Origin: Liriodendron chinense
Taxonomy: Eukaryota > Streptophyta > Magnoliopsida > Magnoliales > Magnoliaceae
Length of the DNA: 64,000 bases
Assembly (NCBI GenBank): GCA_003013855.2
Contig: ML058548.1
Location: 310,001 to 374,000, forward strand
Direction of reading: 5' to 3'
How positions within the stretch are numbered: position 1 is the first letter of the stretch; every line of letters starts with the position of its first letter. The notes under the pieces were generated by a model, which did no database searches, was not told the origin of the DNA, and saw nothing but the letters and a program-made list of their open reading frames with translations. The position numbers were made by a program, and so were the translations under genes. Of the stretch, positions 34,665 to 45,911 are shown piece by piece.

Positions 34665-35066
34665 AGGTGGGCTCAACCATGATGTTTATGTAAAGTCAAC
34701 TCCCACTCACTAGTGTGTCACTCTATGATAAGTCAAGGTCTCAAAAACCAGTTCCATTTAGATTAAGGTAGACCATATGGTTGGAAACAATGTACAAGGC
34801 AATGCTCACCTTCTAAAGTATCTCAATTTTTTTGGCCCAAGTAATTGTTGTGTGGGTATGATTTTTGCCTCGGAGGCCTAAAAGTTTTTGTGAAATGTAA
34901 TGGTGGGAGTAGATTTCATATAAAGTATCACAGTCGGTCCTGTAAAAATTAAAGGTGGATGTCTCTCTCAAAAATTAAAGGTGGATGTCTCTCTCAATTG
35001 TTTTCTTTAGTGTGGCCCATTTTAATCAATGAAGTGGATCTTACATAAACATCACAGTGGACCCCA
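34665..35066. mobile_element. Fold-back MITE
   Basis: The left arm GGTGGGCTCAACCATGATGT (from about 34667) pairs with an inverted arm ATAAACATCACAGTGGACCC (to about 35064). A 28-bp direct duplication with the word AAAATTAAAGGTGGATGTCT lies at about 34946-35000. No coding capacity. Confidence 0.65.
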
Positions 35067-35159
35067 TCAAAATCAGGAGCAACTTGCATTGGGATCCCAT
35101 TTCTTATCTAATAAAACTACTCTGTATAGAACGGGACTTAGCTCTGCCCCTGCATCCAG

Positions 35160-35590
35160 TGATGGGTTGGGACCCTGATTGTGGCCCCACCTTATGTGTC
35201 TATTCATTTTGCCAGGTCATTTTAGGGCATGGCCCAAAAATAACAAACCTCAGGCGGACTACACCACAAGAAACAGTGGATATTGACCATTAATTTTTTT
35301 TAAGGACCATAATAGTTTTGGATCAAGCTTATATTTGTGTTTTTCCTTCATCCAGGTCCTATGTGACCTTATCAACAGGTTGGATGGCATTTAAACATTA
35401 TGGTGGACCTTAGAAAGTTTTTAATTGTGGGTGTTCAATGACCACTGTTACTTATGGTGTGGTCCCTTAAGATTTGGATATGCTTGATTTTAGGGCATGA
35501 GCCCTAAAATGAGATGGAAGAATGGATAGACAACATAGATACAAAATGCATAAATCAAGATGGGCCACATGGTCAGGCCCCACCCATTTG
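35160..35590. mobile_element. Fold-back MITE
   Basis: The left arm GACCCTGATTGTGGCCCCAC (from 35171) pairs with an inverted arm around TGGGCCACATGGTCAGGCCC (to about 35581). Inner parts TCATTTTAGGGCATGG and GGGCATGAGCCCTAAAATGA also pair. Same design as the neighbouring elements. Confidence 0.65.
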
Positions 35591-36182
35591 CGTCCTCTAT
35601 ACAATAGGAGAGACAAAACTTGATTTTTTGGCAGGCCCACCATAATGTGCATGCGAAATGCTCTTTGACCATTAGATGCATAATTCTAATTTGGCCAGAG
35701 GATGACTAGTGACTCATGTTGACCACACCAAAGAAAACGTTTGGAAGAGAGACATTCACCCTTGATATTTATTGGACCCACTATGATGATTATATGAAAT
35801 CCACTCAAACCATTAAATAAAAACTATGGACACTGGATCGCACTCGCTTGTGCGGGCCAACCTTGTTTTCGGCTTGGTATGATTTTGTCTGTTTGTTTGT
35901 CGTAGGGTGCATCATTGCAATGATTGGCTTTCTTGGTTTTGCTTCCCTTGGTTATGCAAAACCTTTTCAAGGTCAGTAGGATGGCGTTATCAAATTTGAT
36001 ATATTTGACGGAGTCGCCACTGGCTGAAAAGAGCCTCCCGAATCTACGGTCGGCCAGAACCCATGAAAATGCCTTAGTAACGAGGGTATTCCAAAGAACC
36101 CCTAGTCTTTAGATAACTTTAAGTTTGGTAAGCATGGTCTGTGCCGTAGATTTCGAGTAAGGGCCGTGGTTACGATAGGGGA
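35591..36182. other. Gene-free DNA with partial MITE
   Basis: A partial fold-back unit (GGCCCACCATAATG to CCCACTATGATG, about 35634-35785) is followed by DNA without recognised genes. The long minus frame at 36102-36563 is antisense to Copia RNase H and is not called. Confidence 0.45.
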
Positions 36183-36503
36183 AATTGATGCTTTGGATGA
36201 AGACGTTTCTACATGAACTAAACCTAAAGCAAGACAAGCAAGTGATCTATTGTGGTAGCCAGAGTATGATACACTTGAGCAAGTATCTAAGTATGCATTC
36301 CAAGTCGAAGCACATAGAAGTCCAGTATCACGAGATACAGGATACAATGGAGAAAAATGTGCTACAACTTGAGAAGTCCCTACTGATAACAATGGGTCAC
36401 ACATGATGACCAAGACTTTAACCAAGGGCAAGTTTGAGGCTTGTATAAGCCTGACAAGCTTGAAGGTAGTGGAGACCTCCTCCTGAGTTGGAAGTGGAAG
36501 ATT
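36183..36503 (+). pseudogene. Copia RNase H 3' fragment and polypurine tract
   Basis: The translation from 36185 (MLWMKTFLHELNLKQDKQ, SQSMIHLSKYLSMHSKSKHI) matches the C-terminal part of Copia RNase H. The aspartate position of the usual CDSQSA motif reads G (YCGSQS). After a frame change, MTKTLTKGKFEAC is the usual polyprotein end. The purine tract GGAAGTGGAAGAT precedes the LTR. The rest of the element is absent. Confidence 0.8.
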
Positions 36504-36858
36504 TGATAGGGTTTTCTTTCTCAAGAGAGAGGAGAAATTTACAGTTCGGGGGTCATCAGTCAATCGACTTCCATTTGATCAATCAACGGAAACTCACTCA
36601 AATTTATCCATTGCTTGCTGGACTATTTTGGACAGTGTCGAGCGACAGAAACTCGGTGTTTTTCTTCTGAGATTCTTTGGACATATATTGGCCATGTTCT
36701 GGCGACTGAACACTCAGGTCGATCGACCGACTGTCACATAACTATTTTACACAGTTTGCACGTTTTGTTTCTAATTTTAGCTTAAGTGCTATATAAGCAT
36801 TATTATAGCATAATTAAGATTAACACATGTTCTAGAGAAAAAGAGAGAAAAAGAAGAG

Positions 36859-36934
<76 letters not shown>

Positions 36935-37478
36935 CCAGGCTCGTAAAGTTAATCCATGTCACTAGTTTTGGTTCATAGCTTCTTCAAGGATAGCTTACGA
37001 GGATTTGTCAATCCTTGTTGGTGAATTCCCTTTGTTATTCATTCTTTTTTATTGTAATCCACTTAAGGGTGAAGATATTGGATCCAAGTGTTGTGATAAG
37101 CTCGTGATTATTATCTTGCATGATGAATTTGTTGACTGAACAAGATCATGTGATTTTTACCTCTATTGTTAGAAAGTTTTCTCTGTAAAAACCGTTGTGT
37201 CATATGTGGTGATTGTGTTTGTTTATCTTAGATATTAGAGTAAGTTTCATGCAACTCTAATATTTCTGAGTTGGGGATTGTGAAATCCATTGGTTTGTGC
37301 ATCCTTCCCAAACATAGTCATCATAGTGGGCTCAACTCTTTTTGAATCGTCCCTCTACTACTACGCTCTATGCTTGCTAACCACATAGTCGAAGGAAGGT
37401 TCAGCATACTAACTACTTAGTTACAGATAAAATTGTTAGAAGGCTTTTGTGGGTGAAATATGACCAGTAAGTCCAACA
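36504..37478 (+). repeat. Copia 3' LTR remnant, 975 bp
   Basis: It begins TGATAGGG directly after the purine tract, presumably from an ancestral TGTTGG-type start, and ends TCCAACA. GA and GAA microsatellites lie at about 36865-36934. A TATA-like motif (CTATATAAG) lies at about 36789-36797. No left LTR is present, so the insertion is 5'-truncated or deleted. Confidence 0.6.
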
Positions 37479-37569
37479 ATAATCACATTTTTCAGTTTCT
37501 AGATGGCACTTACTTCATTTAAGAGTCTTCTAATATCTTTTGAATAATTAAAATTTTTCCTGTAAAACT

Positions 37570-37850
37570 AATTGATGGCATGCACATTCCCATTTCTCAA
37601 TAAGGAAGCTTTTCTTACTAAACGAATGTGCAGTGGCACATCAATTCTCAATTTAAAAAAAAAAAAGTTCGCTTTACGCTGCCAAAAGGAATGCGCACTA
37701 GTTCATTTCTCTATTAAAAAAACAAAAAGTTTTTTCTACGTTTACCAAAAAGAAAGTACACTTACCCATTTATACATTAAAATAGAAAAGCTTTCCAACT
37801 TTTATAAAAAAGAAAATGCAATGCTCACCCGTGAATCATGGCCAGTATGA
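37570..37850. repeat. Degenerate tandem repeat of about 60 bp
   Basis: Three to four loose units with the pattern AAAAGAAAGTGCACT-ACCCATTT-TTCTATTAAAAAA-AAAAGTTTTT. The 92-codon frame through it (37572-37850) repeats the same lysine/phenylalanine pattern and reflects the repeat. It is not called as a gene. Confidence 0.5.
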
Positions 37851-38437
37851 CATTATATTCTTTTTATGACAATCCTTTTCAATGATATGTTAATCAAAGT
37901 ATAAAGCATATGAGGATGTGAGAAAGAAATGATAGAATCTTTACATTATTCTTTTATTTAGTGCCCATTTGTAAGCAGCTGAACAGATGGCTAGGATTTC
38001 TCAATAAGCGTGTCTTTTTTGAGACGTCCATGCTCCAGATACTAGCGCGATAGTTAAGCTGTTATAAACACTTCAGTAACCTTTGATTTTTTTTTTTAAT
38101 TGAATGCAATCCATTGAAAAATCTATTTTCGTTGGTGTATGACCCACTACATGATGATTATTCTGATCTTGTAAGCATAAGCATTTGCTACCCTATCATT
38201 ATTAAAGTTTTGTGAACAGAGGGTTTCTTTTTTTTTTTTCTTTTTTTTTTTTTATTATGTATTCGGAATTATTTTCAATTTATTGTTGTAAATATTATAT
38301 ATATTTTTTTAATGTAAAGTAATACAATTTTTATTGTAGACACATTTAATATTCATTTTTAATGGTGTTGTGCAATATTTTTTAGGTGGAATATGTAAAA
38401 TAAAATACAGGTTTCAATCAAATATGTAAAAATAACC

Positions 38438-39234
38438 AAATGGATAAAAAAAAAAAAAACACCGAGACCCACAGCTCAAGTGGTATATCGAGTAAAGATA
38501 GCCTCGTTTCAACATTGAGGTCTTGGTATTGATTCCCAGAGTGGGGGTGGCTAAGTGTGTGTACTAGGGCTCTCAATGGAGCGGGTCAAATCTAAGATCC
38601 GATTCGCTCCGAATCCGTATAATGTGGATTTGGATCTTAAAATAGGTCCGATTAGTTAAATGGACCGGATTTGGATCTTAAAATAGGTCCAATTACTTAA
38701 ATGGACCGGATATGGATTCACAGGAACATATCCGAGTTTGATCCGAATCCAATTAAGATCCGACTCATTGTCACCTTACTGTATATGTTATATTCATGAT
38801 AGCCATCCGTTTTACAAATTATTTTAGGCCATGTCGACCATACCATAGTAAATAGTGGGATTTGCATCATTTTTCTACTAAATTAAATATATTATATTAT
38901 ATATTTTATATCATATATTTTTTTAAATTTGTAAAGGTATATTTTATATCATATATTTTTTTTAGATTTGTAAAGGGGGTGGATTCGGACCTAGATCCGA
39001 CCCGAATCCGATGGTTATATAGATTTTGTATAGGAAATGGATCTAATAATTTATAAACGGATCGGATATGGATATCAACTTTTAGATCTGAGTTGGATCC
39101 AAATCTGATCCGAATCCGTCTACAGATATGCAGACTTGGAGTTGGATCCAATTGGATCCAATCCAGATCCGACCCATTGAGAGCCCTAGTGTGTACTAAC
39201 CCAAAAAGAAAAATAAATAAATAAATGGATAAAA
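38438..39234 (+). mobile_element. tRNA-derived SINE, split by a hAT element
   Basis: Target duplications AAATGGATAAAA lie at 38438-38449 and 39223-39234, identical over 12 bp. Between them is a pol-III-type head with box A-like AGCTCAAGTGGT (about 38473-38484) and box B-like GGTATTGATTCCC (about 38525-38537, the canonical GGTTCGATTCC with changes). A GGGGGTGGCTAAGTGTGTGTACTAACCC tail resembles the plant Au-SINE design, in two parts here. The hAT element separates the tail after GTGTGTAC. The 3' end is A-rich with TAAA repeats. Confidence 0.85.
38565..39188. mobile_element. hAT-type non-autonomous element, 624 bp, inside the SINE
   Basis: Ends TAGGGCTCTCAATGG and CCATTGAGAGCCCTA are perfect inverted repeats. 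The exact 8-bp duplication GTGTGTAC lies at 38557-38564 and 39189-39196. The subterminal DNA consists of repeated GATCCGAATCCGA-like words on both sides of an AT-rich centre. No transposase. Confidence 0.95.
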
Positions 39235-39417
39235 CAAATGTTTGTTTCTTACCTGTAGCTAATAACCATTATTAGTGGTTAACATTTTGACCTATGATTG
39301 TTTGTAGGTTTTACCAATGTTTTCTGTGGCATATACTAGCAATTGCATGCCTTTTTACTGGTGATTGGCTTAGTGGGAGCCTTTTATCGATGGTTTCATA
39401 AGTCTTTATCGGCACTT

Positions 39418-40083
39418 TTGTTGGGATTCGTGGAAGCAACATAGAGTAGAATCAAACAAAGTACTCCAATCACAGAAGCAAATTCAAACAGCGAACACAT
39501 CAAATTTATGTGGAAAAGCCCTTGCGAGAAAAAACCATGGTACGTAGCGATAATCGACTATAAAAAATGAAGTTATAAGAGATGAAACCTTATCTGACCA
39601 AAGCCTGAGAGAAAGCCCTAGCTTTTCCTCTCTCCAAAACCCTCTCTCCAAAACCCTCTCAACCCTCTAGAACATCTTGTGTTAACCCTAATCTCAATTA
39701 CACCCGCTTATATAGCATACAAATGAAATTAGAAACAACTTACACAAAATCGCGTAAAACTACTCGAACTATTGGTCGCCCGGTCGATCGATCGAGTGAC
39801 ATCGATTGGTCGCTCGGTCGCTTGACCAGATGAGTTCAATTGACCAAACTTGCCAAAAATAGTCCATGGAGTTAAGAGAGAAATTCCAATGAGTTTCAAT
39901 CAACCGCGCCCAAGTTGTCGATCGACTAAACTCCTCCAAAAGTGTCCCAAGACTAACTGTCTCAGTCATGGCATTTTCGATCAATTGACCACATCGGTTG
40001 GTTGACCGATGACCCCAAAATCAAAATATTTAAGGCTCCTTTAAACAACTTTACTAATCTTTACAGCACTTCATCAAGTCTAT
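39418..40083 (-). repeat. Copia-type LTR fragment
   Basis: It starts TGTTGGGATTCG and carries the GTGGAAAAGCCC-AAAAAACCATGG arrangement also present in the minus-strand Copia LTR at 54091 (ACGTGGAAAAACCCC-AAAAAACCACGG). Repeated GGTCGATCGA/TCGACC words follow. The expected CCAACA end is missing; the solo LTR at 40084 interrupts it or lies beside it. Orientation is inferred from resemblance only. Confidence 0.45.
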
Positions 40084-41994
40084 TGTTGGGGTCCCAAATA
40101 GTAGGGACTCTTAAAAAGAGCAAAATAACCACATACCTCTGAAGAAATCATGCAGAAACGCCTTCCGGTGCACGCAAAACAGAAATATGTAGGATTTCCT
40201 GACTTGGCCAAGTTCTCTAGTGGGCCCCACCGATCATCATGTTCGGAACAACCCGGAAGTGAACCCGCAACTTCATTACTACTTAGGGTGAACAGTGCCA
40301 GTGTTTGCGCGATGAAACGGGCCCCATAAACCCTCCAAAAGTCAAAACCCAATCAGTGGAGCCCACATTTACGTGTCCACGCACCTTGAAAATTCGGATA
40401 CCCCACGCACCCAATGCACCCTTAAAAGCAGCACATTGTTCTTTCATTTACGGAGGCTTGTAGACACCCCATGCACCTTGAAAATGAGTCAACGCACCTT
40501 TAAAATCCAAAGATTGTCAAAATATCGAATTTCAGGTGCGTGAAGCCCCATGCACCCGTCAATTAAGCCCTACGCACCCGAAAGATCCAGTATGTTTTCG
40601 GGCATTTGCACATCAATAAACAGGTGCGTTGGGGACATTTGACAGATGCGTGGCACGTGGCGCTCTCCCATTGGCCAACTTCACCTATAAATACCCCCTT
40701 CATCCCGTTCATTAGAGAGATTCAAGAAAGAGAGAGAGAGCTGCCGCTGCTGGATACCCAAAAATCCTTGCCGGAATCCTCGCCGGAACACCTTTCCGAC
40801 CATTGGAATTCCCTTTCCGATCACAGATACACCACTACAGGTCTGAATCCCATAAATTTTGTCACGCACCCGTAAAAGGACCCCACGCATCCAAAAGTAC
40901 CCCACGCGTCCATCAATTCGGTCCCACGCGTCCGTAAATTCAGCAAAAATCAGATTTTGTAAAATTGGACCCACGCATCCTGAATATAGACCCACGCACC
41001 CCTAAATTCATCATGAAATTGACATTTAATTGATAGGTGCGTGGACCCCCACGCACCCGTAAATTAAGTCCCACGCACCCAAAAAATCAGCCAATTGCAG
41101 AACGTGTTTGTAGGTGCACCGGGCTCAATTTTAAGTGTTTTCAAGGTCCGTTTGAGCCTATCTTGGGTATTTCAAGCATTCCGGACGCAATGGAACAGTC
41201 GAACGAACGTTTCGAGGACCCTAAAATGAGTAGAGATGAGCGTCTTCGAGGCTTGACCCGATTCGACACAATGAACGAAGTGACTTCCCGGAAAGGAGCT
41301 GCCAACATCCAGAGCTATGTAAATATGCTGTCGTTTATATTTACTGAAAAGGCATGATCCGATTTGTGTCAAAAGCTAGACAAGCAGGGCCATGGTTACC
41401 ACGATAAACCATGCTAAAGAGTTTCGATTCTCTACAAATCAATTACTCTCGACTGCCACAACACGACGGTCGATGCCCTACCCATCTAAACGGTATTCGC
41501 CGGTTGGGCTGCGCAGGTACACACAATTGCAGAATGGACTTCCCGAGGTCACCTGTCCCTATATTGACAGGCGCAGGCCCAGAGTCGTCCATCTCAGTAA
41601 TAAACCCTGACAGTCTCAGCCCGGGTCTCCGGCCAAAATATGGGACATAGACATCTAACTAATACAAAGGTGGTTCAGTACTTAGCAAAACAAATACAGG
41701 TCTCTACGACCACAAGCTCTAAAACCATAGTCCCTCCCTGCTGACTAGTCTTTTGCCTTCTAATCAAGGGTCATTCGATATAATTAAGGGCTCGTGCCAG
41801 ATCACGGCCTGGAATGTAAAAGATCTCAGAATCTCTGGAATAAAATTCGCCTTGCGATATCTCTTCGTGTGTATCTTTTGTGAATGCTTGTGATTGCCTA
41901 TGAATGTTCCTATTACCTAGAACCCCAAAGCAACAATACACAATAAACACCGCATTTCAGAAAACTGCGTTTGGGCATTTTTCTAATTCCAACA
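40084..41994. mobile_element. Large solo LTR, 1911 bp
   Basis: It starts TGTTGGGGTCCC and ends TTCCAACA. The exact 5-bp duplication TCTAT lies at 40079-40083 and 41995-41999. A TATA-type motif CCTATAAATACCCC lies at about 40684-40697, as expected of an LTR promoter on the plus strand. No internal retrotransposon region follows. The first half is rich in a CCCCACGCACCCGTAAA-like degenerate repeat (about 40370-41090). Short frames inside show no retroviral domain. Confidence 0.85.
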
Positions 41995-41999
41995 TCTAT

Positions 42000-42302
42000 G
42001 ATGATGCTTTGACAGATCGCACTTCGACGGACTTATATCAACTCTTCCAGGTCTATAGCGGTAGCTAGTAAAATCGTCGATAAAGGTTGCTGGCCATTGG
42101 TAAAGGCCTATTTTATAGCAGCAACCAACATAAATGTCAATAAAGGCTATTGCTACCAATAAAGGCTTTATCAACAACCCCTTTTAGCGGCATTTGTCTA
42201 GCCACGAGTAAAGCCTTCGCCGGCAACTTTTTTCCCTTTAAGGCCCATTTGGATAAGAAGTTACTTTGGATAAGATATTTGTACAATAAGTAACTTACCT
42301 TA
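42000..42302. other. Subterminal-repeat-like sequence
   Basis: Repeated (A)AAGGC(C/T)TTT and GTCGATAAAGG, CAATAAAGGC, GAGTAAAGCC words on both strands suggest the edge of a DNA transposon. Partners such as CCTTTTATCGATGG lie at about 39379-39395. Termini were not found. Confidence 0.35.
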
Positions 42303-44121
42303 TGGCCAGTTTGGCATCTCTACTCTAATTCAATATGATCTTTTTCAATAAGAACTTCTCTAATAAGTCATTTTTCTTCTAACTCTTGTTTTAAATAAGC
42401 TCATTTGGTAAAATCTAAAAAAAAAAAGCTCTTATTTAAAATAAGCATGTTTGGTATATCTTTCGAATAAGAGCTTTTTTAAGGGTAGTTGATTGTCATT
42501 TTTAAAGATTACAACAACTTTATTATAAGAGCAATCCAAATGGTTGTTTTGGTGGACCGTCCATCATGTGGGGCCCAATTGTCCTTTATGTGGGGCCCCT
42601 CAATGTCCACTACCCATCACTCATCACGTTGACTCCACATTTGATGTGTCTATAGTGTGGGCCCTACCTTTGAAGTGGATTGTCTATCATGTGGGACCCA
42701 CTTTTGACCTCCACAATTTATCATGTGGGGTGCACCTTCTATGTGGATCATCCATCATACGATCCACTTTGGATATGGGTCATCCATCATGAGAGACCTT
42801 GGATGTGGATCGTCCATTATGTGGGGCCCACTTGATGTGAACTGTCCATTATGAGGGGCTACACTTTTATGTGTGTCATCCATCATGTGAAGCTCACTTC
42901 GTCCATTATGTGGGCCCACCTTCAATGACCATCATCCATCATGTGGGTCCCACCTTTGACGTGGACTGCCCATCAAATGGGACCCACTTGATGTGCATGT
43001 TCTGTCATGTTGGGCTACACTTTGATGCGAGCCATCTATCATGTGGGGCTCACCTTTGATGTGAACCTTTCATTACATGGGTCCACCTTGATGTGGGGCC
43101 CACTTCAATATGAGTCGTTCATCATGAGGGACCCGTCTTTGATGTCCACCCTCCATCATGTGGGTCCAACCTTTGTTGGGGACCACTATCATGCGGGGCC
43201 CACTTGATGTGGATAGTCCATCTTGTGGGACCCACCTTTGATGTCCACCATCCATCATGTAGGTCCCACCTTGGCTGTGGACCGTCCATCATGTGGGCCC
43301 AACCTTCAATATGGGTCATTCATCATGTAGGCCCACGATTACTGTCAACCTTCCATCATGTGGTCCCACATTCAATATCCACCATCCATCACATGGGTCC
43401 TACCTTTAATGTGGACCATCCATCATGTGGGTCCTACCTTTGTTGTGGACCATCTATCATGTGGGGCCCACTTAATATGGATAGTCCATTATGTGGGACC
43501 CACCTTTAATGTCCACCATCCATCAAGTAAGTCCCACCTTTGTTATGGATCGTCCATCATATGGGGCCCAACCTTCAATATGAGCCATTCATCATGTGGG
43601 CCTACCTTTAATGTCAACCTTCCATCATGTGGTCCCACACTCGATATCCACCATCTATCATGTGGGTCCCACCTTTGATGTGGACCATCCATTAGGTAGG
43701 GCTTGCTTGATGTGGATTGTTCATCATGAGGCCATACTTTGAAGTAGGTCATCCATCATGTGGGGCTCACCTTTGATGTGACCGTGCATTATGTAGGCTC
43801 ACCTTTGATATGTTCCATTCATCGTGTGGGGGATACCTTCACCATGGGTCGTTCATCATGTGGGCCTACCATGAAGAAATTGTAAATAGAAGAGAAGATG
43901 GTAAGATTGGAATTACTTAAAAAGTTTAAGGACAAACTTGCCCAAAAATTAATCTAAAATGTCTAACGCTTAAGCCAAATAAGCTCCATTTCAAAAAGTA
44001 ATCCCTTCCCAACTTATTAAATCGGAGCTTATTTGCCACTTTCTAAACAAATAAGCACATTAATTAGTTTTTTTAGAAATAAGCCATTAAGCTCTTATTT
44101 GTAGAGATGCCAAACGCCCCC
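42303..44121. mobile_element. PIF/Harbinger-type fold-back element holding a minisatellite
   Basis: Ends TGGCCAGTTTGGCATCTCTAC and inverted GGGGGCGTTTGGCATCTCTAC share TTTGGCATCTCTAC. Flanks are TTA (42300-42302) and TTA (44122-44124), the typical target duplication. The AT-rich arms (to about 42540 and from about 43880), with AATAAGCTCTTATTT words, pair loosely. The centre (42545-43875) is minisatellite. No transposase. Confidence 0.75.
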
Positions 44122-45130
44122 TTAGTTTTTACTTATTCAACCATTAAGCATATTTGGCAAGCAACGTATTGACAAAAAAATAGAAAAGAATGTTTGGTTT
44201 CCAATAATATAATTAATTATCCTTCAAGTTTATTTGGTCCCTTCACATCCACCATCTATCATGTGGGGCCAACTTTGATGTGGACCCTTCATTGTTGTGG
44301 GTCCCACCATTGTTGTGGGTCATCCATCATGCAGGGCCCACCTTGGAGTGGGCCTTTCGTCGTTATGGCCAATCTTTAATGTACACCATTCATTATGTAG
44401 GGCCCTCTAATGTTGGTCATCCCTCAAGTGGGGCCCACCATCAATGTTATTGTTTATCATGTGGGGCTCACCTTTAATATCCACCTCCCATCATGCGGAG
44501 CCCAGCTTTGATGTGGACCATATGTGGGCCCCACCTTTGATGTGGGACATCCATCGTGCAGGGCATGCCTTGGATATGGGCCATTCATCATTAGTGCCGA
44601 CATTTGATGTAGACTATCCATCATATGGGGCCTACCTTGAAGTGGTTCATCCATCATATGGGGCCATCATTATTAATTGCCCATCATGTGGAGACTACCT
44701 TTGATGTGGACTGTCCATCATGTGGGCCCCATGTGGGTTGCCCATCATGTAGGGCTCGCCTTGGATTGGGTCATTCATCATTAGGGATTGACCTTTGATG
44801 TGGATCATCTATCATGTGGGGCCACCTCAATATGGGTCATCCATCATGTGGGGCCCAACTTCAATGTCCATTGTCCACCATGTGGAGCTCACCTTTGATG
44901 TGGATTGTCCATCATATAGGCCCCACCTTCGAAGTCAGTCATCCATCATACCAACCTGCTTTGGATGTGGGCTTTTTATCATTATAGGTTGACTTTTGAT
45001 GTGGACCATTTATATGTGGGTCCATACTAATTCTGGGTCATCCATTATGTGGGGCCTATCTTTTATATCCATTGTCCACTGTGTTAGACCCACCTTTAAT
45101 GTGGGCAGTCCACGTGGTTGGGCTTCCTTT
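42545..45130. repeat. GTGGGNCC-rich degenerate minisatellite field
   Basis: Dozens of units of about 28-60 bp built on CCATCATGTGGGGCCCACCTTTGATGTGGA, with changes (CATGTGGGTCCCACC is frequent). It occupies 42545-43875 inside the fold-back element and 44235-45130 outside it, separated by the element's right arm. The reading frames through it on both strands (HHVGPTF-type repeats) are by-products of the repeat. Confidence 0.9.
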
Positions 45131-45911
45131 GACATGAACCTCCTTAGGACAACATGGATCATAAGAGACAAGCAGACAAGCCACAAGTTAAAAAGTCGAA
45201 AAAAAGAAAAAGAAAAAGAATAAGAAATTGCAGATCACAATTAGTAGCTTTTGGCACAAGCGTTACTTTTACAATGATCTAGTCTTGCCCTCGTGTAACA
45301 TGATAGCAAGTGTGATAAAAGCGTGCCGGCATAGGATGGGAACTTGACTAGGATGGAGGAGAGGAGTGAAAGGCACATGTGTGGTGCCACCAAAGCCTCT
45401 CATCAGGCGATCCCTACTGTTTACATTCCTAATCGTGAAGATTAGGCTGATCTGATCTATTGGATGGCCCTAGGTATAAAGTGAACGGCCGTTGTTTGAT
45501 TTCTGTTGATGATCGGATGAAGATCAGGTAGATCTTTTAGACAATCCATCTATTTAATGGGAATTGCTTGATGGGCCTGTCCGATCATACACATTCGTTC
45601 ACTTCACCACGTGTGAGGCTAGTGCCAAAACAAAAGTGACCTTGCTAGAGTGAATTTCCATACGCTGGTACTGAGAAATTGTACACGTTTAATTAGTTAA
45701 CTCAAGTTAAGAAGGTGTGATTTTTGGGACCCTTTGCATTAAGTCATCATATAATGTAATCATATTTCCTCAAAAAATCCTGAATGCTGATTCACGGACC
45801 TGTTTTGCAGAATTGGGACCATCCCATCCATGGTTTGGGAAATGGATGGCTTTACTAGAAGTCTAACCAATGGATAGATCATCGGATCAGCTTGATTTAG
45901 ACCATGTAGTT
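45131..45911. other. Gene-free intergenic DNA
   Basis: No supported gene or complete element. A loosely inverted pair, TTTTGGCACAAGCGTTACTTTT (45247-45268) against CTAGTGCCAAAACAAAAGTG (45619-45638), might mark a MITE, but ends and target duplication are unclear. Confidence 0.4.

Noticed and set aside
36102..36563. 153-codon minus-strand frame
   Set aside because: Antisense to Copia RNase H remnant and LTR start. No domain of its own.
42544..45223. A dozen frames with histidine/glycine/proline repeats
   Set aside because: Products of the minisatellite on both strands, with no other coding sign.
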